Source: Saccharothrix carnea
Lineage (GTDB): Bacteria; Actinomycetota; Actinomycetes; Mycobacteriales; Pseudonocardiaceae
Assembly: GCF_003014735.1 (NCBI RefSeq)
Contig: NZ_PYAX01000009.1
Span: 248,001-312,000 of the forward strand
Reading direction: 5' to 3'
Length of the DNA stretch: 64,000 nucleotides
Part shown: positions 1-8,389 of the stretch, in pieces
Numbering within the stretch: position 1 is the first letter of the stretch
Layout: each line of letters starts with the position of its first letter
Translations under genes and position numbers: made by a program
The notes under the pieces: model-generated
Database searches by the model: none
What the model was told of the DNA's origin: nothing
What the model saw: only the letters and a program-made list of their open reading frames with translations

Positions 1-69
1 GATGGTGTCCGCGAACGCCTCCAGGGTCATGGTCCGCATGGCGCGATCCGGTGCGGTGTCCGATTGCAC
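1..69 (-). CDS. N-terminus of an unidentified protein running off the left edge
   Basis: On the minus strand a GTG at 69-67 opens 23 codons that stay open to the window edge (begins MQSDTAPDRAMRTMTLEAFA). A strong ribosome binding site, GGAGGAAGG (complement of 77-85), lies 7 nt upstream, which is the main support. The opening resembles, from memory, the start of DUF5987 / gluconate-dehydrogenase-subunit-3-like proteins, but 23 residues cannot settle this. It points away from the AraC gene. Confidence 0.5.
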   Translation of the reverse strand, partial: MQSDTAPDRAMRTMTLEAFADTI

Positions 70-660
70 GGGTGATCCTTCCTCCGGGTCGGCGAAGAAT
101 GGGCCGGCCGACACCCGAAGACATCGGGCGGCCAACTTCTGAAATGTTCCGGGGTTCGTTACCCCGTGTTCTGACCATGATCCGACCGGAGAACTCGAAC
201 TTGCTTCTCCGTGCTTGCCCAGAAGACCCGCCTAGTGCATTCGCAGGTGTTCGATGGGCCGTTGGCGGCACCTGCCGCGCGACTGTAAGCAGGCGTTTCG
301 CCTCCGCTGACCGGCCCACCGGCGGTTGCGCGCATTTGCTGCGGCGAATGGTGGGATGATCAGTCAATGGTTACCCGGGAGGAGTCATTCATTGACTCCG
401 CGTAGTCCCTCGAAAACGTGCCGTAACAAGGGGGTCCCGGCGGCCCGTCGATGATCACGCAAAGCTCGTTCCGGCTACCTTGCGCAGGCTGTAGAGGTCA
501 TGTAGCTTGCAAGAATCATAGTGATGACTGGGGAATCTCTGGGGGGTTCTTCGAGGGCTTGGGCGCCATCGGGACCCGGGACTGCGGCCCAATCTCCGTC
601 GCCGGTGGGCCGGTCGTGGTCGGAGTTGATGTTCCACCTCTGTGAGCAATTCTCTGCGAT
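70..660. other. Intergenic region with no convincing gene
   Basis: About 590 bp lie between the leftward gene start at 69 and the AraC gene. Base composition is less extreme than in the flanking genes and no open frame has a ribosome binding site with recognisable protein content. It should hold the divergent promoters of both neighbours. The only structure seen is the inverted repeat at 362-397. Confidence 0.5.
362..397. promoter_or_regulatory. Inverted repeat AGTCAATG...CATTGACT upstream of the AraC gene
   Basis: Perfect 8-bp arms (362-369 and 390-397) are separated by 20 bp. The arrangement suits a dimeric regulator better than a terminator, because there is no U-tract and the loop is long. 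It lies about 280 bp upstream of the AraC start. Assignment as an operator is inference. Confidence 0.25.
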
Positions 661-675
661 ATGGGGGTCGTAGTA

Positions 676-1449
676 GTGGGAGAAGTACTCGAGCGAGCAG
701 TGGGCCGGGTAATCGACTTCATGCACGAGAACATCGGTGAACAATTCACGATCGACGACATGGCGCGTACCGCGAATTACAGCAAGTTCCACTTCTCGCG
801 GGCGTTCCAGCGGGTCACGGGAGTCTCACCGGGTCGGTTCCTGGCCGCCATCCGATTACAGGAAGCCAAGCGCCTGCTCGTCTCCACCTCGCTGACCGTC
901 ACCGACATCAGCCATCGCGTGGGCTACACCAGCGTCGGCACGTTCAGCTCCCGTTTCCGCAGCAGCGTCGGCATCTCGCCGACCACCTACCGCCAGCTCG
1001 GCGGCTTCGCCGTGCACATCCCGATGGCGCGGCGCGCGGGGAACCCGCGTTCGGCCACCGTGCAGGGTGAGATCTCCGCCCCGCTCGGCGGCGCGCACGG
1101 CCTGATCTTCATCGGCCTCTTCCCGGACGGCATTCCGCAGGGTTCACCGATCAGGTGTTCCGTGCTCAGCCGCCCGGGTCCTTTCGTGCTCACCTCGGTC
1201 CCGCCCGGCACCTGGCACCTGCTCGCGCACTCCGTGGCGCTGGGCCGCGAGTCGATGCTGGGCAACGGCCCGTTCGCCGACGGCCTGGCGCTGTCGGTCG
1301 CGTCGTCGGGCCCGATCACGATCCGACCCGGTGTGCCGGTCCGGCACGCCGACCTCACCCTGCGCCCCATCCGCGCCCTGGACCCACCGGTCCTGCTGGC
1401 GCTGCTGGACGTGCGCACGGTCGCGCTGGGGGCGGGTGCCGCCTCCTGA
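676..1449 (+). CDS. AraC-family transcriptional regulator with N-terminal DNA-binding domain
   Basis: The first ~110 residues form a complete double helix-turn-helix of the AraC/XylS type (FTIDDMARTANYSKFHFSRA, then a second HTH around ISHRVGYTSVGTFSSRFR). The DNA-binding domain sits at the N-terminus, unlike most AraC proteins. The remaining ~140 residues match no effector domain I recognise. An in-frame ATG at 661 lacks a ribosome binding site. GTG 676 has GGGGG at 663-667, 8 nt upstream, and was preferred (257 aa). It converges on the P450/unb cassette and ends ahead of a strong hairpin. Whether it controls that cassette is unknown. Confidence 0.85.
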   Translation: MGEVLERAVGRVIDFMHENIGEQFTIDDMARTANYSKFHFSRAFQRVTGVSPGRFLAAIRLQEAKRLLVSTSLTVTDISHRVGYTSVGTFSSRFRSSVGISPTTYRQLGGFAVHIPMARRAGNPRSATVQGEISAPLGGAHGLIFIGLFPDGIPQGSPIRCSVLSRPGPFVLTSVPPGTWHLLAHSVALGRESMLGNGPFADGLALSVASSGPITIRPGVPVRHADLTLRPIRALDPPVLLALLDVRTVALGAGAAS

Positions 1450-1511
1450 GTCCCCCACGACGGGACCGCCGCGATCCGACGACCGGGACCACTCCGGACG
1501 CAGACCAAGCG

Positions 1512-1543
1512 AAAGGGCCGCCCCTCCACAGGGGCGGCCCTTT
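1512..1543. terminator. Bidirectional hairpin terminator
   Basis: A perfect 14-bp stem (1512-1525 with 1530-1543) has a 4-nt loop and A-tract/T-tract ends (AAAGGGCC...GGCCCTTT). It lies between the convergent AraC gene and P450 gene and can serve both strands. Confidence 0.85.
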
Positions 1544-1556
1544 CGGTGTGCGGGGA

Positions 1557-2921
1557 TTACGCGACGCGGTGCACGGTCATCGGCAGACCGCCGCGGATCC
1601 GCAGCGACAGCATCGGCTCGGGAACCACGTCGTAGTCGGGCACAGTGCGCAGGTCCAGCTCGCGGGCGATCATGGCGATGGTGAACGTCGCCTCCATCAT
1701 CCCCAAGTGGTTGCCGACGCAGAACCGCGGGCCGGCGCCGAACGGGATGTAGGCGTAGCGAGGCCGGTTGTGCGAGGTGTCCGGGTTGAACCGCTCCGGG
1801 TCGAACCGGTCGGGCTGGTCCCAGAACCCCGGGTGCCGGTGCAGCGTGTACGGCGAGATCAGCACGTCCGAGCCCTTCGGCACGAAGTAGCCGCCTACCT
1901 CGTCATCGGCCTGCGCCACGCGCGTGAGGATCCACACCGGCGGGTACAGCCGCATGACCTCCTCCACGACCATCGACGTGTAGCGCAGGCCGTGCAGGTC
2001 CTCGTACTCCGGCATCCGGTCGCCGAGCACGGACTGCGCCTCGGCGCGGACCCGCTCCTTGATCTCCGGGTGCTTGTCGAGCAGGTGGAACGTCCACCCC
2101 AGCGTGCTGGCCGTCGTCTCGTGCCCGGCCAGCATCACCGTCACCAGTTCGTCGTGCAGCCGCTGCCTGCCGAACGCGGGATCGGCCTCCTCGGCGGTCG
2201 ACGCCATCACGCGCGACAGCACGTCGTCTCCGTCGGGGCTGCCGTGCGCTAATCGCCTGGCCGTCAGCTCGTCGACGACCCGGCGCAGTTCCTTGCGCGC
2301 CTTGCGGAACCGCAGCTGGTGGGGGAGCGGCACCCACATGGGCACCGCGCTCATCGACACCATCTCGAAGATCGCCTGGTCCTGCACGGCTTCGAAGGCG
2401 TGCCCCATCTGCTCGAACTCCGACAGGTCCTCCGACAGCAGCGTGCGCCCGAGGACGTCCAGGGTCAGCCCGGTCATCTCCTCCATCAGGTTCAGCGGCT
2501 CGCCGCCGACCCCGGTGCGGAGCCGGTCGACGAGCCTGCCCGCCGACTCGGCCACCGCGCCCGCCTGCCGCGCGATCCTCTTGTGCTGGAAAGCGGGTTG
2601 GGTCGCCTTGCGCTGCTTGCGCCACAGCTCGCCCTCGCTGGTGAGCAGCCCGTCGCCGAGTGCGCGGCGGGCGTGCACCAGGCCGATGCCCTTGTGGTAG
2701 TTGGCCGCGTTGTCCGCCAGGACGTGCTTGGCGTGCTCGGGGTTGTTGAAGAAGTACAGCGTCTTGGGTCCGATGGCCATCCGCACGGCGTCGCCGTACT
2801 GGTCCGCGGCCGACGTCATCAGCGCCAACCGGTCACCGACCAACTTCTTGAGCAGGCCAAGCGTCGCGCTGCGCGGAGGTCCCGGAGGGGTCCGCCGGAC
2901 GCCGGCCGCGATCCCGGTCAT
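1557..2921 (-). CDS. Cytochrome P450
   Basis: A 454-aa soluble P450. The I-helix oxygen-activation motif AGHETTAS is near residue 258, the K-helix ExxR motif (EVMRLYPP) near 313, and the heme-binding loop FGAGPRFCVG has its axial cysteine near 401, so all catalytic landmarks are present. Its ATG (2921-2919) overlaps the stop of the upstream membrane protein in an ATGA arrangement, so it is translationally coupled as the last gene of the unb-like cassette. It probably oxidises the cassette's unknown substrate. No ferredoxin or reductase gene is adjacent, so electrons must come from elsewhere unless the RnfD-like partner contributes (speculation). Confidence 0.93.
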   Translation of the reverse strand: MTGIAAGVRRTPPGPPRSATLGLLKKLVGDRLALMTSAADQYGDAVRMAIGPKTLYFFNNPEHAKHVLADNAANYHKGIGLVHARRALGDGLLTSEGELWRKQRKATQPAFQHKRIARQAGAVAESAGRLVDRLRTGVGGEPLNLMEEMTGLTLDVLGRTLLSEDLSEFEQMGHAFEAVQDQAIFEMVSMSAVPMWVPLPHQLRFRKARKELRRVVDELTARRLAHGSPDGDDVLSRVMASTAEEADPAFGRQRLHDELVTVMLAGHETTASTLGWTFHLLDKHPEIKERVRAEAQSVLGDRMPEYEDLHGLRYTSMVVEEVMRLYPPVWILTRVAQADDEVGGYFVPKGSDVLISPYTLHRHPGFWDQPDRFDPERFNPDTSHNRPRYAYIPFGAGPRFCVGNHLGMMEATFTIAMIARELDLRTVPDYDVVPEPMLSLRIRGGLPMTVHRVA

Positions 2922-3934
2922 GTCGGCACGACCTCCGTCTTCTTCTGCGCACCGTTGCCGTTGAGGGAAGCGTCCGCGACGGCCTGCTCGACGGGCGGCT
3001 GCTCGGCCGCCGCCATCGCCTTCTGCTGGGCCGCCACCTCGGCGCGCGAGCGGTCCACGATGTGCAGCGCCCACAGGAAGCCGCCGCGGATGAGGCACAC
3101 GATCGCCGTGGCGAAGAAGATGCCGTAGGGGATCGACATGCCCATCAGCACGCCGTAGACCGCCGCCACGCCGCCACCGAAGGCCACCTGCGACAACGGC
3201 CGCGACGGGCTCGTGCCCGGGTCGGTCACCATGTAGTTGGTGAACAGCACGAACGCGACACCGGACATCATGCCCAGACCGGCGGGTATCGAGACGTCGA
3301 GCAGGAACCCGCGGATCACCGCCTGGAGCACGAACCCGATGAGCCACGCCATGATCAACCACAACCGGCCGGTCAGCATGCCGTTGAGCATGGTGCCGCC
3401 GGTGAGGATCAGGACCGGGATCAACCAGTCGACGAACGTCCCGACGTGCTCGGTGAAGTGGTAGGGCGGCGCGATGGACGCCCACGGGAACACCAGCAGG
3501 ATCACCGCGATGCCGAAGTTCGACGGGTTCATGTAGTGCCGCATCCGGCCGCGCACCGGAACCCGCAGCACCCACTTCGCGCCGACCGCGACGGTGACGC
3601 CGAAGATCAGCGCCCACACGTTGTCGTTGACGTAGATGAGCATGTTCATCGCCAGGCTCGTGATGTGCGCGGGGTAGAGGAACTCCATGAGCCCCCGGAA
3701 CCCGTTGCCGGCGAACCGCGGCGCGCGGCCCTCCTGCCTCGCGCCCACCACTTCCAGGAAGATCTCCACCGTGTAGCCGGTGGCCAGCGCGATGAACGGC
3801 CACAGCCACGGCTGCTCGAACCCGAGGATCGTGTAGCCGACGATGTTGAAGATGGTGATCGAGATGGCGAACCGCCGCAGGGCGGTGACCACCTTGGGAT
3901 CGTGCCGAGGCGGGCTCGGTTTCGTCTCAGCCAT
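2918..3934 (-). CDS. RnfD/NqrB-like membrane protein, UnbU-type (enediyne-associated)
   Basis: A 338-aa polytopic membrane protein with roughly eight to nine hydrophobic helices between residues ~25 and 270 and a charged C-terminal tail. Sequence features (FIALATGYTVEIFLEV, HYMNPSNFGIAVILL, FTNYMVTDPGTSPSRPL) are those I associate with UnbU, a relative of RnfABCDGE subunit D found beside enediyne PKS genes. RnfD/NqrB proteins carry covalent flavin in ion-pumping complexes. No other Rnf subunit is present here, so the role is unknown. It starts 5 bp after the UnbV-like gene and uses that gene's end (AAGGAG) as its ribosome binding site, then overlaps the P450 start by 4 bp. Confidence 0.85.
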   Translation of the reverse strand: MAETKPSPPRHDPKVVTALRRFAISITIFNIVGYTILGFEQPWLWPFIALATGYTVEIFLEVVGARQEGRAPRFAGNGFRGLMEFLYPAHITSLAMNMLIYVNDNVWALIFGVTVAVGAKWVLRVPVRGRMRHYMNPSNFGIAVILLVFPWASIAPPYHFTEHVGTFVDWLIPVLILTGGTMLNGMLTGRLWLIMAWLIGFVLQAVIRGFLLDVSIPAGLGMMSGVAFVLFTNYMVTDPGTSPSRPLSQVAFGGGVAAVYGVLMGMSIPYGIFFATAIVCLIRGGFLWALHIVDRSRAEVAAQQKAMAAAEQPPVEQAVADASLNGNGAQKKTEVVPT

Positions 3935-3939
3935 GTCCG

Positions 3940-5880
3940 TCACTTCTCCTTGGCCTGGTCGCCGAGCTGCAGGTCGTGCCAGCCCGCGGACAGTGTCAGG
4001 TCTTGTTCGTGGGTCGAGCCGTCGCGGTCGCGCCACTCGATGTGCACCTCGACCGGCCCGGACTGCTCGCCGAGTCCGAAGTGGACTTCGTGGCTGCGCT
4101 TGCCGGAGTGGCCGCTGCCGCCGTCGACCCGGTTGATCTGGGTGCGCCCGTCGGCGGTCTTGATCGTCACCTGCGCGCCGATCACGGGTGAGCCGACGGT
4201 GTCGTCGCCGTCCTGCTCGTGGGTCAACCGCAGGCCGAGGAACTCGTTGGACGACTTGCCGGTGTTGTGGTAAAACACCGGGTCCTCCCACTGCCGGGAG
4301 ATCGCCATGTCGAGCCGACCGTCGCCGTCCACGTCACCGGTCGCGATGCCGCGGGTCGGCACGGGGATGTCCAGGCCCAGCGTCGGCGAGAGGTTGTCGT
4401 AGCGGCCCTCGGCGTTCTTGACGAACAGGTGGAACCGCTGGCTGCCGCCCACGTCGTCGCCGGCGGTGACGTACGGCCACCACATCGGGTTGGCCAGCAG
4501 CGCGTCGTTCGCCGTCGCCAGCTCCTGCAGCTGGGGCCAGCGGTTGACGTCGCCCTTCACGAACCCGGTCGCCTGGGCGACTTCCAGCACACCGCTGTTG
4601 TCGAAGTCGGACAGCTTCACGTCCCAGCCCCAGCCCGACCAGGCCAGCAGCAGCGGTCCGCTCTCGTCCTCCCACGGCGCGTGGTTCTCGCGCAGCGCCG
4701 ACTTCACGTCCGCGCCGGTGCTCATGAACGCGAAGTGGCTCTCCTCGATGCCGAACGACGTGGTGATGTTGCTGACGTACATGTCGTAGACGCCGTCGTC
4801 GTTGAGGTCGCCGAAGTCGACGCCCATGCCCTTGAACGAGTCCTGGCCGACGTTCTTGGACTTCGGCTCCAGCGGCGTGCGCGAGTTCTCGACGAGCGCG
4901 AACTCGAACTTGCCCGGGGTGGACCGGTTGTGCAGCAGGCGGTCCGGGCCGAAGTCGTGTGCCAGGTACAGCTCGGGCAGCAGGTCGCCGTCGACGTCGT
5001 TGGAGCTCGACGCCAGCACCCAGCCCTTGGACGCGTCGTGCGGGATCGCGTTGTCGTGCTGCTTGAAGGTGGCGGTCGGGTCGGCACCCGCCGTGCCGCC
5101 GGTCCACTCGAAGATGTAGTCCTCGCCACCGTTGAGCGCCGCCGACATCGAGGCGTTCATCTCCACGCCGGTGTCCTTGCTCGGGTCGAGCACGGGACCG
5201 TGCGGGAAGTAGTTGCCGATGTAGATGTCGTCGTGCCCGTCACCGTCGAAGTCGGCCACGGTGGCGGAGTTGGAGTTCCACTCCGGACCGGAGTAGCGCC
5301 CGCTCGACGCGCCGGGCACCAGCTCGGTGGCCTCGAACGAGTCGGCGGTCAGGTCCTCCTCGCCGGCCTTGGCCAGGTGCAGGATCGGCGTGCGGCCCCA
5401 CAGGTAGACCAGCAGGTCCATCGCGCCGTCTTCGTTGAAGTCACCGGGGACGCAGCCCATCGGCGCCATCACGTCGTTCACCGGCAGGCTGCCGGAGCTC
5501 AGCGCGAACGGCGCGTACCGCGGTGCCTTGCCGGTCTCCGGCGCGGGGGTGACGACGACCTGGTCGATGCGCACGTCCACGAAGCAGATGTCGTTGGACA
5601 GCCCGTCACCGTCGAGGTCGTTCATGGCGATGGCGGAGCCGACCGACGAGATCCACGCGTCGATGTGCTGGTAGTCCTTGTTGACCTTGCGGATCGTCTG
5701 CTGGGTGTAGCCGCCGGGCAGGGCGATGGACTCGGGCGCGAACCCGAAGCCCGAAGCCAGCTCCTGCTTCTCGGCGGCCGACGACTCGGGCAGCCTCGCC
5801 ACCGAGAAGGTGGCGGCGACCAGCACCAGCGCGAGGATCCCGGGTAGTTGCCTGCGCAGCCAGCCGGTGGTGGTGCTCAC
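3940..5880 (-). CDS. FG-GAP/VCBS repeat protein with C-terminal ASPIC/UnbV domain (CRTAC1 family, UnbV-like)
   Basis: A 646-aa predicted exported protein. An N-terminal hydrophobic stretch (GILALVLVAATFSVA) acts as signal or anchor. It is followed by at least six to seven calcium-binding-type FG-GAP repeats, each with a D-x-D-x-D-G-like loop (NDLDGDGLSND, GDFNEDGAMD, ADFDGDGHDD, GDLNDDGVYD, GDVDGDGRLD). The C-terminal ~80 residues are an ASPIC/UnbV domain (GAQVTIKTADG...HFGLGE). This architecture is typical of UnbV beside enediyne clusters. The GTG start overlaps the stop of the upstream DUF1702 gene (GTGA), with AGGAG upstream. Catalytic function is unknown; the repeats suggest an extracellular or cell-surface propeller. 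Confidence 0.88.
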   Translation of the reverse strand: MSTTTGWLRRQLPGILALVLVAATFSVARLPESSAAEKQELASGFGFAPESIALPGGYTQQTIRKVNKDYQHIDAWISSVGSAIAMNDLDGDGLSNDICFVDVRIDQVVVTPAPETGKAPRYAPFALSSGSLPVNDVMAPMGCVPGDFNEDGAMDLLVYLWGRTPILHLAKAGEEDLTADSFEATELVPGASSGRYSGPEWNSNSATVADFDGDGHDDIYIGNYFPHGPVLDPSKDTGVEMNASMSAALNGGEDYIFEWTGGTAGADPTATFKQHDNAIPHDASKGWVLASSSNDVDGDLLPELYLAHDFGPDRLLHNRSTPGKFEFALVENSRTPLEPKSKNVGQDSFKGMGVDFGDLNDDGVYDMYVSNITTSFGIEESHFAFMSTGADVKSALRENHAPWEDESGPLLLAWSGWGWDVKLSDFDNSGVLEVAQATGFVKGDVNRWPQLQELATANDALLANPMWWPYVTAGDDVGGSQRFHLFVKNAEGRYDNLSPTLGLDIPVPTRGIATGDVDGDGRLDMAISRQWEDPVFYHNTGKSSNEFLGLRLTHEQDGDDTVGSPVIGAQVTIKTADGRTQINRVDGGSGHSGKRSHEVHFGLGEQSGPVEVHIEWRDRDGSTHEQDLTLSAGWHDLQLGDQAKEK

Positions 5881-6857
5881 GTGCCGACTCCTTCCTGGTG
5901 GACGAACTCTGCGGCGATGCGCTGCCGCCACGTTTCGAACGCGGGCTCGGTGCCGTCGGTGATCGGCGGCGCGGGACGCACGTCCTGCGTGATCCGCGCG
6001 GCCTTCTCCGGCTCCATCCCGCAGAAGATCCGGGTCGCCAGACCCGTGTGGGGCACCAGGAGGCCCGCCTTCACGCGTGCCTCGGCGGCGAACGCGCTGG
6101 CCTGGGCGACCATCCCGACGTGCTGCCCGGAACGTTCCCGGAACAGCTGCAGCTCGTCCTCCGTGACGCCGCCCGCGTAGGTCGCGGCCAAGCCCGCGCC
6201 GGAGTACAGGTCCTCGCGGCGGTGCTCGGGGAAGCCGTCGATGAGGTCCGCGACGTGCTCGGCGTCGGTACCGCCGACGAACCACATCGCGCGGCCGATG
6301 CCCTGGTCCAGCGCGCGGAGGGTGTAGGCCCGCGGTCCCGCGGCCGGCCACGGGAAGTCGTGGTCGACCTGCTGGCCGTGCACGTACTTGTCGGTGTGGA
6401 AGTAGGCCTGGTGGAAGCCGTAGCCGTCGAGGACCAGCCAGCGCAGCAGCGGGTCCGTCGTCGTGTCGGCGGGCCACCGGAACCGCGGCAGCCGGGCCAT
6501 CGCCCAGCCGATGCCGACGTAGACCATGTAGATGTGCTCGGCGGCTCGCCCCTCCAGGAACTGCTCGACGTGCCGGGAGTGGCCGAAGGGCAGTCCGTCC
6601 AGCACCGCGAAGCCCATTCCGGCGCCTTCGTAGGCGAAACCCTTGAACCTCGTCGGCAGTCTTTCGAGGGCTTCCTCGGCATCCCGCGGGTGGCGGGACT
6701 CGACCGCGTAGGCGTATCCGGCGATGAACATCCGGCCGACGGTCTCCAGCAATTCCTTGGATTCCTGGTTCTTGACCCTGAATCCGCGGGTCTCCATCAG
6801 CGTGTCGGATATCTTCGGAGTCAGTAATCGGCGCCGCAAGGCGCGCAATGCACTCAT
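5877..6857 (-). CDS. DUF1702 family protein (UnbL-like), copy 1
   Basis: A 326-aa protein sharing a set of blocks with its upstream neighbour: GFAYEGAGMGFAVLDG, YVGIGWAMARLPRFRW, LDGYGFHQAYFHTDKYV, RALDQGIGRAMWFVGG and YSGAGLAATYAGG. These mark DUF1702, a family linked to enediyne loci (UnbL) but without a known reaction. No signal peptide or membrane helix is evident. ATG 6857 was chosen because the G-run of the RBS lies about 6 nt upstream of it; ATG 6863 would touch the RBS. It overlaps the UnbV-like gene by 4 bp. Confidence 0.87.
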   Translation of the reverse strand: MSALRALRRRLLTPKISDTLMETRGFRVKNQESKELLETVGRMFIAGYAYAVESRHPRDAEEALERLPTRFKGFAYEGAGMGFAVLDGLPFGHSRHVEQFLEGRAAEHIYMVYVGIGWAMARLPRFRWPADTTTDPLLRWLVLDGYGFHQAYFHTDKYVHGQQVDHDFPWPAAGPRAYTLRALDQGIGRAMWFVGGTDAEHVADLIDGFPEHRREDLYSGAGLAATYAGGVTEDELQLFRERSGQHVGMVAQASAFAAEARVKAGLLVPHTGLATRIFCGMEPEKAARITQDVRPAPPITDGTEPAFETWRQRIAAEFVHQEGVGT

Positions 6858-6974
6858 CTGCATCCCCCCCAACGTCGGGCGACCATTAACGGGACAGGAA
6901 CGGGAAAATAGTTGCAGCGCGGCACTCGGTGCGGCTACTTCCGGCTTGCGGACTCCGGGCCGGAAAATCCGCGA

Positions 6975-7964
6975 TCATGCGGCGGGACGCGTCCGCATTG
7001 CCGCGAAATGCGCACGAATCCTGCTGCGCCACACCTCGTACGGCGGTACCGGTCCCTCGGTGTCGGGTGCCACCGCGGTGGCGTCCGCGAGTTCCGACGC
7101 GGCCTCGGGGGTGATCTCCGCGAACGTTCCGACGGCGGTGGCGCTGTGCTCGGGGACGAATCCCGCGTGGACCCGGGCCTTCACCGCGAAGACCGAGCCC
7201 AGGGCCAGCTCCGGGCGGTGCTCACCCGCGGCGGCGGGCAGCGTGGCCAGCTCGTCGGGCGTGCCTCCGCCCGCGAACGTCGCCGCCAGGCCGACACCGC
7301 TCCACAGGTCGGCGTGCCGGGCCGGGTCGAACCGGCCCAGCGCCCGCGCCACCTCGTCGGCCTGCGCGCCGTGGATGAACCACAGCGCCCGGCCGATGCC
7401 CTGGTCGATGGCGCGCGGGAAGTAGTCGGGTCGGCCCTGCCACGGGTAGGACGGGGGCACGCGCTGCTCGTCGACCCACTTGCGGCTGTGGAAGTAGGCC
7501 AGGTCGAAGCCGTAGCCGTCGACCGCGAGCCAGGTCATCGTCGGGTGGTAGGGCGATCCGGTCAGGTCCGGCACGACCTTGCGCCACAGCCCGCGCGGCA
7601 GGTGGTTCATGGCGAAACCGATGCCGATGTAGGCGACGAACAGGTGCTCCGCGCCCGGTCCGTCGAGCAGGTCGCGGGCCCGCGTGCCGCGGCCCATCAC
7701 GTCGCGGATGGTGAACGCCATCGTCGCGCCCTCGTAGGCGAAACCGCGCAGTTCGGGCTCGACGAACGCGAGCCGTCGCACGATCTCGTCCTGGTCGCGC
7801 GAGTCGATGCCCCACTCGAAGCCGCAGACGACCGACTGCGGGATGGCGTCCAGCTTCGGCGCGTACTCCGAGGACGCGCCCGGGAAACCGCGGGCGCCGA
7901 GCGTCACCTCCTGCAACGAAGGCGCCATCAAGAGCCTGCGCAGCGATCCCAGCGTTGTCGACAT
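6975..7964 (-). CDS. DUF1702 family protein (UnbL-like), copy 2
   Basis: A 329-aa paralogue of the following gene with the same DUF1702 blocks (GFAYEGATMAFTIRD, YIGIGFAMNHLPRGLW, VDGYGFDLAYFHSRKWVDEQ, RAIDQGIGRALWFIHG, WSGVGLAATFAGGGTPDEL) but clearly diverged between them. It is the first gene of the leftward cassette. The ATG at 7964 has a GGGGG Shine-Dalgarno about 8 nt upstream. A 117-bp gap with no gene follows before copy 1. Two tandem copies could form a heteromer or act on successive intermediates; this is inference. Confidence 0.87.
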   Translation of the reverse strand: MSTTLGSLRRLLMAPSLQEVTLGARGFPGASSEYAPKLDAIPQSVVCGFEWGIDSRDQDEIVRRLAFVEPELRGFAYEGATMAFTIRDVMGRGTRARDLLDGPGAEHLFVAYIGIGFAMNHLPRGLWRKVVPDLTGSPYHPTMTWLAVDGYGFDLAYFHSRKWVDEQRVPPSYPWQGRPDYFPRAIDQGIGRALWFIHGAQADEVARALGRFDPARHADLWSGVGLAATFAGGGTPDELATLPAAAGEHRPELALGSVFAVKARVHAGFVPEHSATAVGTFAEITPEAASELADATAVAPDTEGPVPPYEVWRSRIRAHFAAMRTRPAA

Positions 7965-8347
7965 GGTGCCAGACCCCCAGTGCGTGTCGGGATATTCAGG
8001 TGTCCCCGGTCCGGACGTCGAGCACGGTGGACGTGAGGCCCCTCGCCGGGATATCGGTGAGTTGCGCGGGCGTACTCGCGTTGCCGGGTGTCGAGCGCTC
8101 CCAGGATCGGCCCCGGGCGTCGGTGAAACCTTCTCCGAACATGCGCAATTCGCGGGCGAGGCAGGTGGTCGGCACTGCGGGCCGGAATTCTCGCCGGTAC
8201 CGGGTTCCGTTGTCGGAACCGCACGGTGTCGCGGAGAGGGAGATCGGTCGCCACGGCGATGCGCGGACCTCGGCGCGCTCACGCCACTCAGGGCGGGGCG
8301 CCGGTCACCACTCGAACGTCGAAGACCGCCACTCGTGGCGGTGCGCG
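7965..8347. other. Intergenic region holding the cassette promoter
   Basis: About 380 bp lie upstream of the first DUF1702 gene and downstream of the mycothiol-enzyme gene. No gene is supported. It should contain the leftward promoter of the five-gene cassette. No clear -35/-10 pair could be picked. Confidence 0.4.
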
Positions 8348-8378
8348 GCGGCCCGGAACTCCAGGAGTCCCGGGCCGC
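8348..8378 (-). terminator. Hairpin terminator of the mycothiol-enzyme gene
   Basis: A 13-bp GC stem with one mismatch (8348-8360 with 8366-8378) and a 5-nt loop lies 12 bp beyond the stop codon of the leftward gene ending at 8390. There is no strong U-tract, as is usual in actinomycetes. Confidence 0.65.
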
Positions 8379-8389
8379 GAGTGCGTGCG

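Noticed and set aside
5898..6827. Plus-strand open frame antisense to the first DUF1702 gene
   Set aside because: Mirror of the coding frame, no recognisable protein content and no usable RBS.
1557..7964. Possibility that the cassette is a respiratory Rnf complex
   Set aside because: Only a single RnfD-like subunit is present; RnfA, B, C, E and G are absent and the partners are DUF1702 and UnbV proteins.
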